From: Bacteroidales bacterium
GTDB lineage: Bacteria; Bacteroidota; Bacteroidia; Bacteroidales; UBA932
Assembly (NCBI GenBank): GCA_017480345.1
Contig: JAFVAU010000002.1
Location: 1 to 64,000, forward strand
Direction: 5' to 3'
Length of the DNA: 64,000 nucleotides
Positions 1 through 6,966 of the stretch are shown one piece after another; the first letter of the stretch is position 1, and each line of letters starts with the position of its first letter. The notes below the pieces were generated by a model that saw only the letters and a list, made by a program, of their open reading frames with translations, had not been told where the DNA came from and did no database searches. Both the position numbers and the translations under genes were made by a program.

Positions 1-82
1 TAAGCGTCTCGCGCTCTTTGATGGCCTCTATGGCCACCTTCGCCTTAAACTTGGCGTCGTACTTCTTTCTGCTTTGCTTCAT
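1..82 (-). CDS. IS3-type transposase OrfA, N-terminal fragment (runs off window)
   Basis: Twenty-seven codons read leftward from an ATG at 80-82 and leave the window. The peptide begins MKQSRKKYDAKFKAKVA, the usual start of the helix-turn-helix OrfA of IS3-family elements (KY-x-x-F-K-x-K-V-A-x-E-A-I-K pattern). OrfA would recognise the element ends, and OrfB, fused by programmed frameshifting, would hold the DDE catalytic domain; neither is visible here. A stable hairpin lies directly upstream of the start. Family assignment is good; subgroup and element length cannot be given. Confidence 0.8.
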   Translation of the reverse strand, partial: MKQSRKKYDAKFKAKVAIEAIKERETL

Positions 83-115
83 GGTGCTAAGTTACTACTT
101 TTTAACTTAGGCACC
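83..115 (-). repeat. Hairpin abutting the orfA start codon
   Basis: GGTGCTAAGTTA (83-94) pairs with TAACTTAGGCACC (103-115), with one bulged base and an 8-base loop. It ends exactly at the orfA ATG, so in mRNA it would cover the ribosome entry site. Hairpins at this place in insertion sequences are known to limit transposase translation from external transcripts; that role here is inference. The hairpin lies inside or at the edge of the element, whose terminal inverted repeat I could not define. Confidence 0.6.
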
Positions 116-220
116 TGTCTTAAATTGCGATAGTATTATAGAGATGTCCAAGGCCAAGATGGCCACCAGAACGGCTACCGGAATAAGGGCGACGAGGATT
201 CTTTTTCTACTGCTAACCAT
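107..220 (-). CDS. Short hydrophobic peptide, probably a gene cut by the IS element
   Basis: A 37-codon ORF from ATG (218-220) to TAA (107-109), with a basic start (MVSSRKRILVALIPVAVL) followed by a hydrophobic stretch long enough for one membrane pass. A good promoter box lies four bases upstream. The last codons and the stop fall in sequence that also forms the IS hairpin, so the original gene probably continued leftward and was truncated by the insertion. I do not recognise a family. Confidence 0.4.
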   Translation of the reverse strand: MVSSRKRILVALIPVAVLVAILALDISIILSQFKTGA

Positions 221-224
221 GTGG

Positions 225-232
225 CAAAGATA
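225..232 (-). promoter_or_regulatory. Bacteroidetes -7 box (TATCTTTG) for the 37-codon ORF
   Basis: TATCTTTG on the minus strand matches TANNTTTG. It ends four bases before the ATG at 220, implying a nearly leaderless transcript. I see no good -33 TTTG partner. Confidence 0.5.
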
Positions 233-341
233 CAATTAAAATGTAATAATTGTACGGGAAAGCATGGAAACAGTTCCGGTGAAAGGAATGATAGATACCT
301 CCCTGCCTGTCAGATAAGCGTGAGCCGGTGCCCCGTGGCGT

Positions 342-1664
342 CTATTCGGTGCAGTTCTCCACAATGTAGGTCATCTTCATCCCGTTGTATTCAAAGCAGG
401 GGACGTCTCCGCTGCCGCAGATGGGGGCGGAGCCCTGGGCCCGGTTGTCCTTCAGGACGGTTTCCGTGACGCCCTGCATCATGCCGAACACGGCGTACTG
501 GAAGTTATATTCGCCGATGAGGCTGCCGGTCTGGAGGGTGCGGACACCATCGGCCTGGATGGTTGAGAGAGAGGTGTTCCCGCTCACGATGCCGTAGCGC
601 TCGCTTCCGGCCAGGCCTCCGGCCACCACCTGGCCCTTCCCGTTGTCTCCGCAGATGGAGATGCGGCCCTTGGCGGTGCTGTTCTTGATGTAGGTGGAGC
701 CGCCCTGCAGGCCGCCGATGTAGGAGGTTTGCTCCCCCTCGGCATCCTTTCTGTCGTACTGCACCTCAATCTCCACATCGGCCGTGCAGCCGTCCGTCTG
801 GCTGTAAGACTCTCCGGCCAGGCCGCCCGTGAAGAGCATGCCGCCCGCCTTCCCGGCCGATTTCACCGCTATTTTTCCATCGGCCCGGCAACCTCGGATG
901 TCTCCGTCCCAAACGCCGGCAATGAGACCGGCGACGCTGATGTAGGTCTGGGCCTCCCGGTCAATTTCCACGCGGGTTTGCAGGCCTTTCACGCAGATGC
1001 CTTCCAAGATGCTGTGACGGCCCCTATCCTGCCTCATCATGCCGGAGACGGTGCCCACATACAAGACTGCACCTTTTACGTCGATGACGGGCTTTTCGAT
1101 GACCAGGTCATGTACCTCGCCGTTGGCGATGGCACCAAACAGGCCGCACTGGTAGAAGGGATGCTCCCCTTCAATCCGGAGCCCTTTGATGGCATGCCCG
1201 TTGCCGTCCAGGCGGCCCTTGAAGGCATGGACCCACCATTCGGCATCGGCATATTCATAATCGGGCTCATACTGGCCGATGGGCTGCCACTGCCCCAGGG
1301 AAGACAGGTCTATGTCATTGTCCAGGACATACCAGCCGTGCAAATCCTTGCGTACGGCATCCAACTCCTGTGCCGTGCGGATATGGACGGGCTCCGCCCA
1401 GCGGGCATACAGGGTCATGGACTCCTTGACGGACATCCATTCCACCGGCGGCTTCATGAATTCCGGAGTTTTGGCGCCAAAGAGCCATTCCTCCGTGCAT
1501 CCGGGATCTTTGTACCAGCCCGCAAAACGGTAGCCGGCGCGCTCCGGAATGGGCTTCTGGGCAAGGGCCATTTCCTTGTCTTTTTCAATGGTGACAGCCT
1601 GAGGAGCCTTTTCGTTGGTATTGTAGTTAAGATTGAATTGGACAGTGACTTCTGTATTGTTCAT
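342..1664 (-). CDS. InlB B-repeat and GLUG-motif protein without a signal peptide
   Basis: 440 residues. Residues about 5-90 match a Listeria-Bacteroides (InlB B) repeat: PIPERAGYRFAGWYKDPGC followed by a TLYARW ending. From about residue 95 the protein follows the GLUG/adhesin pattern (DIDLSSLGQWQPIG, FKGRLDGNGHAIKGL, GLFGAIANGEVHDLVIE) with several Gly-rich beta-helix-like repeats to the C terminus. Such proteins are normally exported surface or adhesin proteins, but this one starts MNNTEVTVQFN and shows neither signal peptide nor lipobox, and no type IX sorting domain at the end. The start has a TATCTTTG box 23 bases upstream, so it is probably right. Function unknown. Confidence 0.75.
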   Translation of the reverse strand: MNNTEVTVQFNLNYNTNEKAPQAVTIEKDKEMALAQKPIPERAGYRFAGWYKDPGCTEEWLFGAKTPEFMKPPVEWMSVKESMTLYARWAEPVHIRTAQELDAVRKDLHGWYVLDNDIDLSSLGQWQPIGQYEPDYEYADAEWWVHAFKGRLDGNGHAIKGLRIEGEHPFYQCGLFGAIANGEVHDLVIEKPVIDVKGAVLYVGTVSGMMRQDRGRHSILEGICVKGLQTRVEIDREAQTYISVAGLIAGVWDGDIRGCRADGKIAVKSAGKAGGMLFTGGLAGESYSQTDGCTADVEIEVQYDRKDAEGEQTSYIGGLQGGSTYIKNSTAKGRISICGDNGKGQVVAGGLAGSERYGIVSGNTSLSTIQADGVRTLQTGSLIGEYNFQYAVFGMMQGVTETVLKDNRAQGSAPICGSGDVPCFEYNGMKMTYIVENCTE

Positions 1665-1687
1665 AGTGGTTTGGGTTTAATCGTAGA

Positions 1688-1695
1688 CAAAGATA
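1688..1695 (-). promoter_or_regulatory. -7 box for the InlB/GLUG gene
   Basis: TATCTTTG on the minus strand, 23 bases upstream of the ATG at 1664; it implies a short leader of 15-20 bases. Confidence 0.5.
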
Positions 1696-1712
1696 ATAAA
1701 TATGGCGGAGAT

Positions 1713-2021
1713 TTAAAACCACTCCACCCCATTCAGGTCCAGCGGGTTTCCGGGGAGGTTCCACCCCGGTGAGAAGATGAAGGTGTAGTCCCTGAGTTCC
1801 CGGGGTATCCGGTTCAGGAAGGCCAGTTTGGGCTCTCCGTAGTCTCCGGAACTGCCGTAGAGGGTCATAGTCTTGTGCTCGTCGTCCTTGCGGTACCAGC
1901 CGCCGCCATGTATTTTTACATAGCCCTGGACCAGCTCTTTGTGCTGGCCCACCATGCCGTAGACGAAGGTGCCCACAAGCGGTTTCTTGGGGTCAGAGAC
2001 CAGGATGAATTTGGGATGCAT
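1713..2021 (-). CDS. Uncharacterised 102-residue protein
   Basis: An ORF of 102 codons rich in aromatic and charged residues (LVGTFVYGMVGQHKELVQ, HGGGWYRKDDEHKTMTLYG), with no signal peptide or membrane segment. I do not recognise the family. It lies on the same strand between the Hc1-like gene (68 bases upstream) and the GLUG gene (48 bases downstream, which has its own promoter box). No promoter box is visible directly upstream, so it may be read through from the Hc1-like gene. Confidence 0.55.
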   Translation of the reverse strand: MHPKFILVSDPKKPLVGTFVYGMVGQHKELVQGYVKIHGGGWYRKDDEHKTMTLYGSSGDYGEPKLAFLNRIPRELRDYTFIFSPGWNLPGNPLDLNGVEWF

Positions 2022-2089
2022 GGACTGCCATTTCCGAAAATGCCGCCATCCGGGAAGGACAGCGGCACTTCAATTTAGCGTAAAGGCTA

Positions 2090-2242
2090 TTAGATGCTGG
2101 CTTTACGATATTCCTTACCAATCTTCTCGAGGGCGAGGGTAGCCTTGCGGACACGGGCGCGGGCGGCCTTGTTGTCTACCTTATCGATGTCTTTTTCGAT
2201 AGCAGCGATCTGCTCTTTGATTTGGGCAATGAGTTTTTCCAT
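2090..2242 (-). CDS. Hc1-like histone H1 family small DNA-binding protein
   Basis: 50 residues from MEKLIAQIKEQIAAIEKD to the C terminus. The frame is open further upstream, but the ATG at 2240-2242 fits Bacteroidetes Hc1-like proteins, which have an acidic/amphipathic N-terminal helix followed by a basic ARARVRKATLALEKIGKEYRK segment. Expected role: nucleoid-associated binding of DNA through the Lys/Arg-rich C-terminal half. The gene has its own promoter box about 63 bases upstream and runs divergently from the M19 dipeptidase gene, so the two promoters share one intergenic stretch. Confidence 0.8.
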   Translation of the reverse strand: MEKLIAQIKEQIAAIEKDIDKVDNKAARARVRKATLALEKIGKEYRKASI

Positions 2243-2304
2243 TGTACTGTTTGTTAAAGGGTTAAAAATTATTGTTACAAAAAATTGTTTCTTGCTTCGA
2301 AGGT

Positions 2305-2312
2305 CAAAGATA
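2305..2312 (-). promoter_or_regulatory. -7 box for the Hc1-like gene
   Basis: TATCTTTG on the minus strand, 62 bases upstream of the ATG at 2242. It is divergent from the box at 2365-2372. Confidence 0.55.
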
Positions 2313-2364
2313 GTAAAAAAAACTGATTGTAGATACTTTGAGACCAAAATTTCTCGACAAATTG

Positions 2365-2372
2365 TATCTTTG
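2365..2372 (+). promoter_or_regulatory. -7 box for the dipeptidase gene
   Basis: TATCTTTG ending four bases before the ATG at 2377, with a TTTG at 2337-2340 whose 24-base spacing is longer than the usual 19-21. Transcription would start at or very near the start codon. Confidence 0.55.
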
Positions 2373-2376
2373 TAGT

Positions 2377-3825
2377 ATGAAACGTGCCATTTTTATCGTG
2401 TTTTTCCTCCTGTCGGCCATAGTTTTACCGGCGCAGGAGTTGCATTATCCGGCATCTGTCAAGGCTCTTTTCGAGCGTACGGATGCCCAGATCGGCCCGG
2501 ATGCTTCGCCCCGGCCCCTCATTGCCGTGCCGCAAAGTTCGGCCTCCCTGGTCAAAAAGGTCCAGCGGATGGGCGCATCGGCCGTCATCATCCCTCCCAC
2601 CTGGGACGGCGCCGCCTTGAATGAGATGGCGGCGGCATGGGATGGCGTTGCCCTGGAGGACGGCTGGGTAAAGGAAAAAGATGCCTTCAGCGTCCTTCTT
2701 TATAAGGCTGTGGCCGACAGGAACATCCCCCATACGGGGACATCGACCCTTTCTCAGGAGATTGACAGGGGGCTGATGCGCTGCGACGGCGCCCTTCCTT
2801 CGCTGGAGGCCCTTTGCAAAAAGGCGCAGGTGTACAAGAAGGCCAAGGCCCTCATGGACGGCATCCTCACCATGGACGCCCACGGAGACCTCCCTTGCTG
2901 CTATGACGAAGGCGCCCGGCTGGGACTTCGACAGACCAACCAGATCAGCCTCCAGAAGATGCGGGAGGGGCATCTTGGAAGCCGCGTGCTCATCAGCTAC
3001 CTGGGCCAGAAAGGGCTGGACGAGGAATCCTCCCGCCAGGCTTTTGCCCGTTGCGACGGCACCCTGGACGAGATTCTGGCCGATATTGAAAGGAATAAGG
3101 AATGGTGCGGGCTGGCCCGTACGGAGGCCGATGTCCTCCGCCTCAAGGCCCAGGGCAAAAAAGCCTTCTTTCTGGGGATAGAGAACGGCTACGGCATTGG
3201 CAACGATCTCCGCAACGTGGAGCATTACGCCAAACGGGGAGTGGTCTATATCACCCTCAGCCACATGTACGACAACGCCATCTGCCACTCCTCCACCCAT
3301 AGTGCAGACACCACCCTGGGCCTCACGCCCTTCGGCCGGGAGGTGGTAGCGGAAATGAACCGCTTGGGCATCATGGTGGACGTTTCCCATACCAGCAGCG
3401 GCACGTTCTGGGACTGCATTAAGTACAGCAAGGCCCCCATCATTTGCTCCCATTCGGGTGCCAAGGCCATCTTCCGGCACGACCGCAACATCACGGACGA
3501 GCAGCTCCGCGCCCTGGCCCGGAAGGACGGACTGGTGATGGTGTACATTGTGCCGGACTATATGGTCACGGACTATTCCAAGGTGAGCATTGACGACATG
3601 ATGGAGCATCTGCTCCATTGTATAAAAGTGGCGGGAATAGACCATGTGGGCATTTCCTGCGACTTTGACGGCGGCGGTGGCGGCTGGGGTCTCAACGGAG
3701 ACAACGACGTTATCAACGTGACCGTCCGGATTCTGGAGGCCGGTTTCAGCGATGAAGACATTGCCAAAATCTGGTCCGGCAACTTCTTCCGCGTGCTGAA
3801 CAAGGTGCAGGCCCTGGCGGATTAA
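2377..3825 (+). CDS. Exported membrane dipeptidase (peptidase M19) with a remnant N-terminal C26-like domain
   Basis: 482 residues from MKRAIFIVFFLLSAIVLPAQ, a signal peptide. Residues about 20-145 resemble part of a class I glutamine amidotransferase/C26 domain (RPLIAVPQ, GTSTLSQEIDRGLM), a fusion found in Bacteroidetes dipeptidases, but it is too short to be whole. From about residue 165 it is a renal-dipeptidase-type zinc enzyme: TMDAHGDLP (metal His/Asp), GIENGYGIG (metal Glu), LSHMYDN, VDVSHTS and ICSHSGAKA, then GISCDFDGGGG near the end. It should cleave dipeptides in the periplasm. An upstream in-frame extension to 2338 is not needed. It is monocistronic; the downstream gltS remnant is convergent. 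Confidence 0.88.
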   Translation: MKRAIFIVFFLLSAIVLPAQELHYPASVKALFERTDAQIGPDASPRPLIAVPQSSASLVKKVQRMGASAVIIPPTWDGAALNEMAAAWDGVALEDGWVKEKDAFSVLLYKAVADRNIPHTGTSTLSQEIDRGLMRCDGALPSLEALCKKAQVYKKAKALMDGILTMDAHGDLPCCYDEGARLGLRQTNQISLQKMREGHLGSRVLISYLGQKGLDEESSRQAFARCDGTLDEILADIERNKEWCGLARTEADVLRLKAQGKKAFFLGIENGYGIGNDLRNVEHYAKRGVVYITLSHMYDNAICHSSTHSADTTLGLTPFGREVVAEMNRLGIMVDVSHTSSGTFWDCIKYSKAPIICSHSGAKAIFRHDRNITDEQLRALARKDGLVMVYIVPDYMVTDYSKVSIDDMMEHLLHCIKVAGIDHVGISCDFDGGGGGWGLNGDNDVINVTVRILEAGFSDEDIAKIWSGNFFRVLNKVQALAD

Positions 3826-4062
3826 ATCAAATTCAGGAACAGGGTAATCACGCCCGTATTGATAAGGTCCACGAACATGGCCCCGATGATGGGGACGATG
3901 ATGAAGGGCTTGACCGTGCTGTGGTACTTGTAGCAGACGGCGCTCATGTTGGCCGCCGGAAACCGGGGCCGGGATACAGAAGCGCTTGAGAGCCGGAATC
4001 TTCCGGGTGAGAAAAAGACCCAGGAGCAGGGCGATAACCCCTACTCCTGCGGTCATATACAT
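3822..4062 (-). pseudogene. gltS: Sodium/glutamate symporter remnant, internal deletion and frameshift
   Basis: Read leftward from about 4062, the first roughly 35 codons give a typical GltS start (first membrane helix, then KIPALKRFCIPAPVSGG). At about 3950 the frame shifts and the GltS C terminus follows directly: AANMSAVCYKYHSTVKPF, IVPIIGAMFVDLINTG, stop at 3822. Full GltS is about 400 residues, so most of the membrane domain is missing. Both ends are well preserved, which suggests a recent deletion. It was the last gene of the cydAB operon (cydB ends at 4077). A TTG at 4078-4080 could be an alternative start. Its stop overlaps the dipeptidase stop by a few bases, convergently. Confidence 0.8.
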
Positions 4063-4076
4063 GTCTATGCTTACCG

Positions 4077-5216
4077 TCAATACTTGTTCCCTTCTCCCGT
4101 GATTTCTTCAGAAGTGATTTTCTTGCGGTCCATGGCATGCCAGGCATAGGCAATATAGGCCACCACGAAGGGAATCAGGAGCGATACCCAGGACATCACC
4201 TGCAGGGTGAAGTAGCTGGAGGAGCTGTTGCGGATGGTGAGGGAGCTCTGGAGGTCCGTGCAGGACGGGTAGTAGGCCGTGCCGTTGAAGCCGGCCAAGA
4301 AGAATACGCTCATCACCACCAGCACGGTGCCGGGCATGGCGAACCAGATGCCCTTGCGGGACTGGCTGAAGGCGCCCAGGTACAGGCTGTAGAGCACAAG
4401 CACGATGCCTGCGAGCAGCATCACCAGCACGGCCGGCATCTCCAACAGGTTGTGCAGGTACTTGTAGGGCTCCATGGAAACCACGCCCTGGGCATCAACG
4501 GCGAAGCCCTGGCGGAAGAGCAGGATGGCCGTCCAGCTCAGGAAGAAAAGCAGGAAGGGGCCGACAGACAGCTTGATGCAGCGGCGCATCTGGGCCTCGA
4601 TTTCCTTGTCCTCTATGTTGTTGAGGACATACAGGGCGCCCAGGATGGCTGCCAGGAATACCAGGGTACAGCCCAACAGCACGGCGTGGTACTGTCCCAG
4701 GGCTTCCAGCCCGTGCCAGCTGCTGCCCCAGGTGCTGATGACCGGGGCGGAAGGGTTGGCGATGGCCAGTTTGTCCACGGTGAAAGGGGAGCCGGTGAAG
4801 AAGGTTCCTACGGCGGTTCCCACCAGGAAGGGAGCCAGGATGCCGTTGACCATGAGGGCGATGCGGAAGCCCTTTACGCCCAGCAGGTTGCCCTTCTTGT
4901 TCTGGAACTCGTAGGCCACGGCCTGGAACACGAAAGTAATCAGAAGCAGCACCCATACCCAGTAGGCACCGCCGAAGCTGGTGCTGTAGAACAGCGGGAA
5001 GGAGGCGAAGAAGGCTCCTCCGAAGGTGACCAGCGTGGTGAAGGTGAGTTCCCACTTGCGGCCGGTGGAGTTGAGGATCATCCGTTTCTGCGTGTCGCTG
5101 AGCACCTTGTTTCCCAGATGCAGGTTGGCGCCTTGTACGAACATGAGGGCCACCAGCAGACCGCCCAGCAGGGCGATGAGCACCCACCAATAGTTTTGCA
5201 GGAATTCGTATGTCAT
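4077..5216 (-). CDS. cydB: Cytochrome bd ubiquinol oxidase subunit II
   Basis: 379 residues with nine or so hydrophobic segments. The N terminus MTYEFLQNYWWVLIALLGGL and the GG-rich second helix (LVALMFVQGANLH) are typical of CydB. It partners CydA in a membrane-bound quinol oxidase that reduces O2 to water without pumping protons and lets anaerobic Bacteroidetes scavenge traces of oxygen. Three bases separate it from cydA, so the two are translated together. The length is normal for Bacteroidetes. Confidence 0.95.
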   Translation of the reverse strand: MTYEFLQNYWWVLIALLGGLLVALMFVQGANLHLGNKVLSDTQKRMILNSTGRKWELTFTTLVTFGGAFFASFPLFYSTSFGGAYWVWVLLLITFVFQAVAYEFQNKKGNLLGVKGFRIALMVNGILAPFLVGTAVGTFFTGSPFTVDKLAIANPSAPVISTWGSSWHGLEALGQYHAVLLGCTLVFLAAILGALYVLNNIEDKEIEAQMRRCIKLSVGPFLLFFLSWTAILLFRQGFAVDAQGVVSMEPYKYLHNLLEMPAVLVMLLAGIVLVLYSLYLGAFSQSRKGIWFAMPGTVLVVMSVFFLAGFNGTAYYPSCTDLQSSLTIRNSSSSYFTLQVMSWVSLLIPFVVAYIAYAWHAMDRKKITSEEITGEGNKY

Positions 5217-5219
5217 GGC

Positions 5220-6713
5220 TTAGCGGTTTTCAGGTTCAACTTCGGGACCCTTGCCGATGGCGCGGATCATGATGCGGATTTCGATGGCCAGGAAGAGGGC
5301 GAAGACGGCCAGGAACACGAAGAAGGTGGTCTTGACGGCGCCGGCGCTCAGGCTGGAGATGGCCACGTTCACCGGCAGCAGCCCCTGGATGGTCCAGGGC
5401 TGGCGGCCCACCTCGGCCACTATCCAGCCGCTCTGGCCGCAGATGTACACCAGCGGGATGCAGGCGATGGCCGTCCAGAGCAGCCATTTCCACTGCCCCA
5501 GCTTGTCTTTCCAGAGGGCATAGAGACACAGGAGCAGCACCAGGGCCAACAGCATGCCCAGGCCCACCATGAGGCGGAAGGCCCAGAACACCACGCCCAC
5601 CGGGGGAACCACGTCTTCCGGCTTTTCCAGATGGCCGTAGCCCATGTATTGGACGTTGGCATCCAGGACGGCGCGGGCTTCGGCGGCGGCTTCGGGATCG
5701 CTGTCCTTGAACTCCCGGTAGGTGGCCAGGGCGTCCAGGGCCGTGCGGCCCATGGCCATCTTATCGGCCACGGAAGGGATTACGTTGCCCTCCTTGTCCG
5801 TATAACCGCGGAGGATGTCGTTGATGCCGGGCACATAGCCGTTCCAGTCATGGGTGGCCAGCAGGGAGAGCATGTGCGGCACCTTGATGCCGGGCACGAT
5901 GGTGAAGGCTGCACCCTCGCCGCCGTCTTCAAGGCCTTCGGCCGCCGCCAGTTTCATGGGCTGGAATTCGGCCGCATGGATGCCGGAAGCGTCTCCGGAG
6001 AGCATCACGGCGCCGGAGCCCACCAGGCCCACGACGGCGCCCACCAGCATGCTCTTGCGGGCAAACTCCACATGGCGTTTCTTCAGCAGGTACCAGGCAC
6101 TCACGCCCACCACGAAGATGGCGCCGGTGACCCAGCCGCTGGTGACGGAATGGAAGAACTTGGACACGGCCACGGGATTGGTGACCACTTCCCAGAAGGC
6201 TGCTGCCGATGCCATCTCGCTGCGCACCGTGTCGGGATTGAACGTGGTGCCCACGGGATTCTGCATCCATCCGTTGGCCACCAGGATCCAGTAGGCCGAT
6301 ATGGTGGCGCCGATGCCGGTGAGCCAGGTGGAGGCCAGGTGGAACTTGGGCGAGACCTTCTCCCATCCAAAGAACATGACGGCGAAGAAGGTGGCTTCCA
6401 TGAAGAAGGCCAGGATGCCTTCGATGGCCAGCGGAGCGCCGAACATGTCTCCCACGAACCAGGAGTAGTTGCTCCAGTTGGTGCCGAACTCGAACTCCAG
6501 GATGATGCCCGTGGCGATACCCACGGCGAAGTTGATGGCGAAGAGCTTGATCCAGAACTGGGCGGCTTTCTTCCAGAACGGGTCTTTCTTCACCACATAG
6601 AGGGTTTCCATCACCGCCATCACCAGGGCCAGGCCCAGGGTGAGCGGTACGAACAGCCAGTGATAGGCGGCTGTCATGGCGAATTGGATTCGCGACCAGA
6701 TGACGACATCCAT
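5220..6713 (-). CDS. cydA: Cytochrome bd ubiquinol oxidase subunit I
   Basis: 497 residues. Visible family marks: His18 in AYHWLFVPLTLG (heme d/b595 side), His near residue 186 in KFFHSVTSGW (heme b558 ligand), and the GWIVAEVGRQPW signature near residue 430. The quinol-binding Q-loop is between about residues 260 and 350. Residues from 5220 end in an acidic tail. It follows the DUF4492 gene by four bases and precedes cydB by three, so the set is one operon. Confidence 0.96.
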   Translation of the reverse strand: MDVVIWSRIQFAMTAAYHWLFVPLTLGLALVMAVMETLYVVKKDPFWKKAAQFWIKLFAINFAVGIATGIILEFEFGTNWSNYSWFVGDMFGAPLAIEGILAFFMEATFFAVMFFGWEKVSPKFHLASTWLTGIGATISAYWILVANGWMQNPVGTTFNPDTVRSEMASAAAFWEVVTNPVAVSKFFHSVTSGWVTGAIFVVGVSAWYLLKKRHVEFARKSMLVGAVVGLVGSGAVMLSGDASGIHAAEFQPMKLAAAEGLEDGGEGAAFTIVPGIKVPHMLSLLATHDWNGYVPGINDILRGYTDKEGNVIPSVADKMAMGRTALDALATYREFKDSDPEAAAEARAVLDANVQYMGYGHLEKPEDVVPPVGVVFWAFRLMVGLGMLLALVLLLCLYALWKDKLGQWKWLLWTAIACIPLVYICGQSGWIVAEVGRQPWTIQGLLPVNVAISSLSAGAVKTTFFVFLAVFALFLAIEIRIMIRAIGKGPEVEPENR

Positions 6714-6717
6714 AGTT

Positions 6718-6966
6718 TTATTGGTTTAGTAGTTTAAGTGTATCGGTATGATGGGGTTGTGTAAGCCGTTCTCCCACCTTCTCGCTTTTCTGCTCTTCCG
6801 TGAGGCCGCTCATGGCCGGTTTGAAGAAAAAAACGCGCAGGATGGCGAAGAGGATGATGAGTTTGAGGATGATGAGCCAGACAAGCGGTTTTCCCCAGGT
6901 CATGTTGCGGAAACCGTCCCGGTAAAGGTCGATGAAGAAAGAGAATATGCCGGGGCGTCTTGTCAT
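6718..6966 (-). CDS. DUF4492 family membrane protein
   Basis: 82 residues: FSFFIDLYRDGFRNMTWGK, then a single hydrophobic segment (LVWLIILKLIILFAILRVFFF) and a charged tail. DUF4492 proteins are known as the gene directly before cydA in Bacteroidetes; by analogy with the small CydX/CydH subunits it may be an accessory piece of the bd oxidase, but that is inference. The ATG overlaps the stop of the CoA-transferase gene by four bases, and four bases separate its stop from cydA. Confidence 0.85.
   Translation of the reverse strand: MTRRPGIFSFFIDLYRDGFRNMTWGKPLVWLIILKLIILFAILRVFFFKPAMSGLTEEQKSEKVGERLTQPHHTDTLKLLNQ

Noticed and set aside
2425-4080. 551-codon minus-strand frame starting as GltS
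   Set aside because: Only the first roughly 40 codons are GltS; the rest is the out-of-frame antisense of the dipeptidase. Recorded as a gltS pseudogene instead.
4137-6737. 866-codon open frame antisense to cydA/cydB
   Set aside because: It is rich in Gly, His, Gln and Glu without any recognisable domain, and the opposite strand encodes clear CydA and CydB; a GC-rich antisense shadow.
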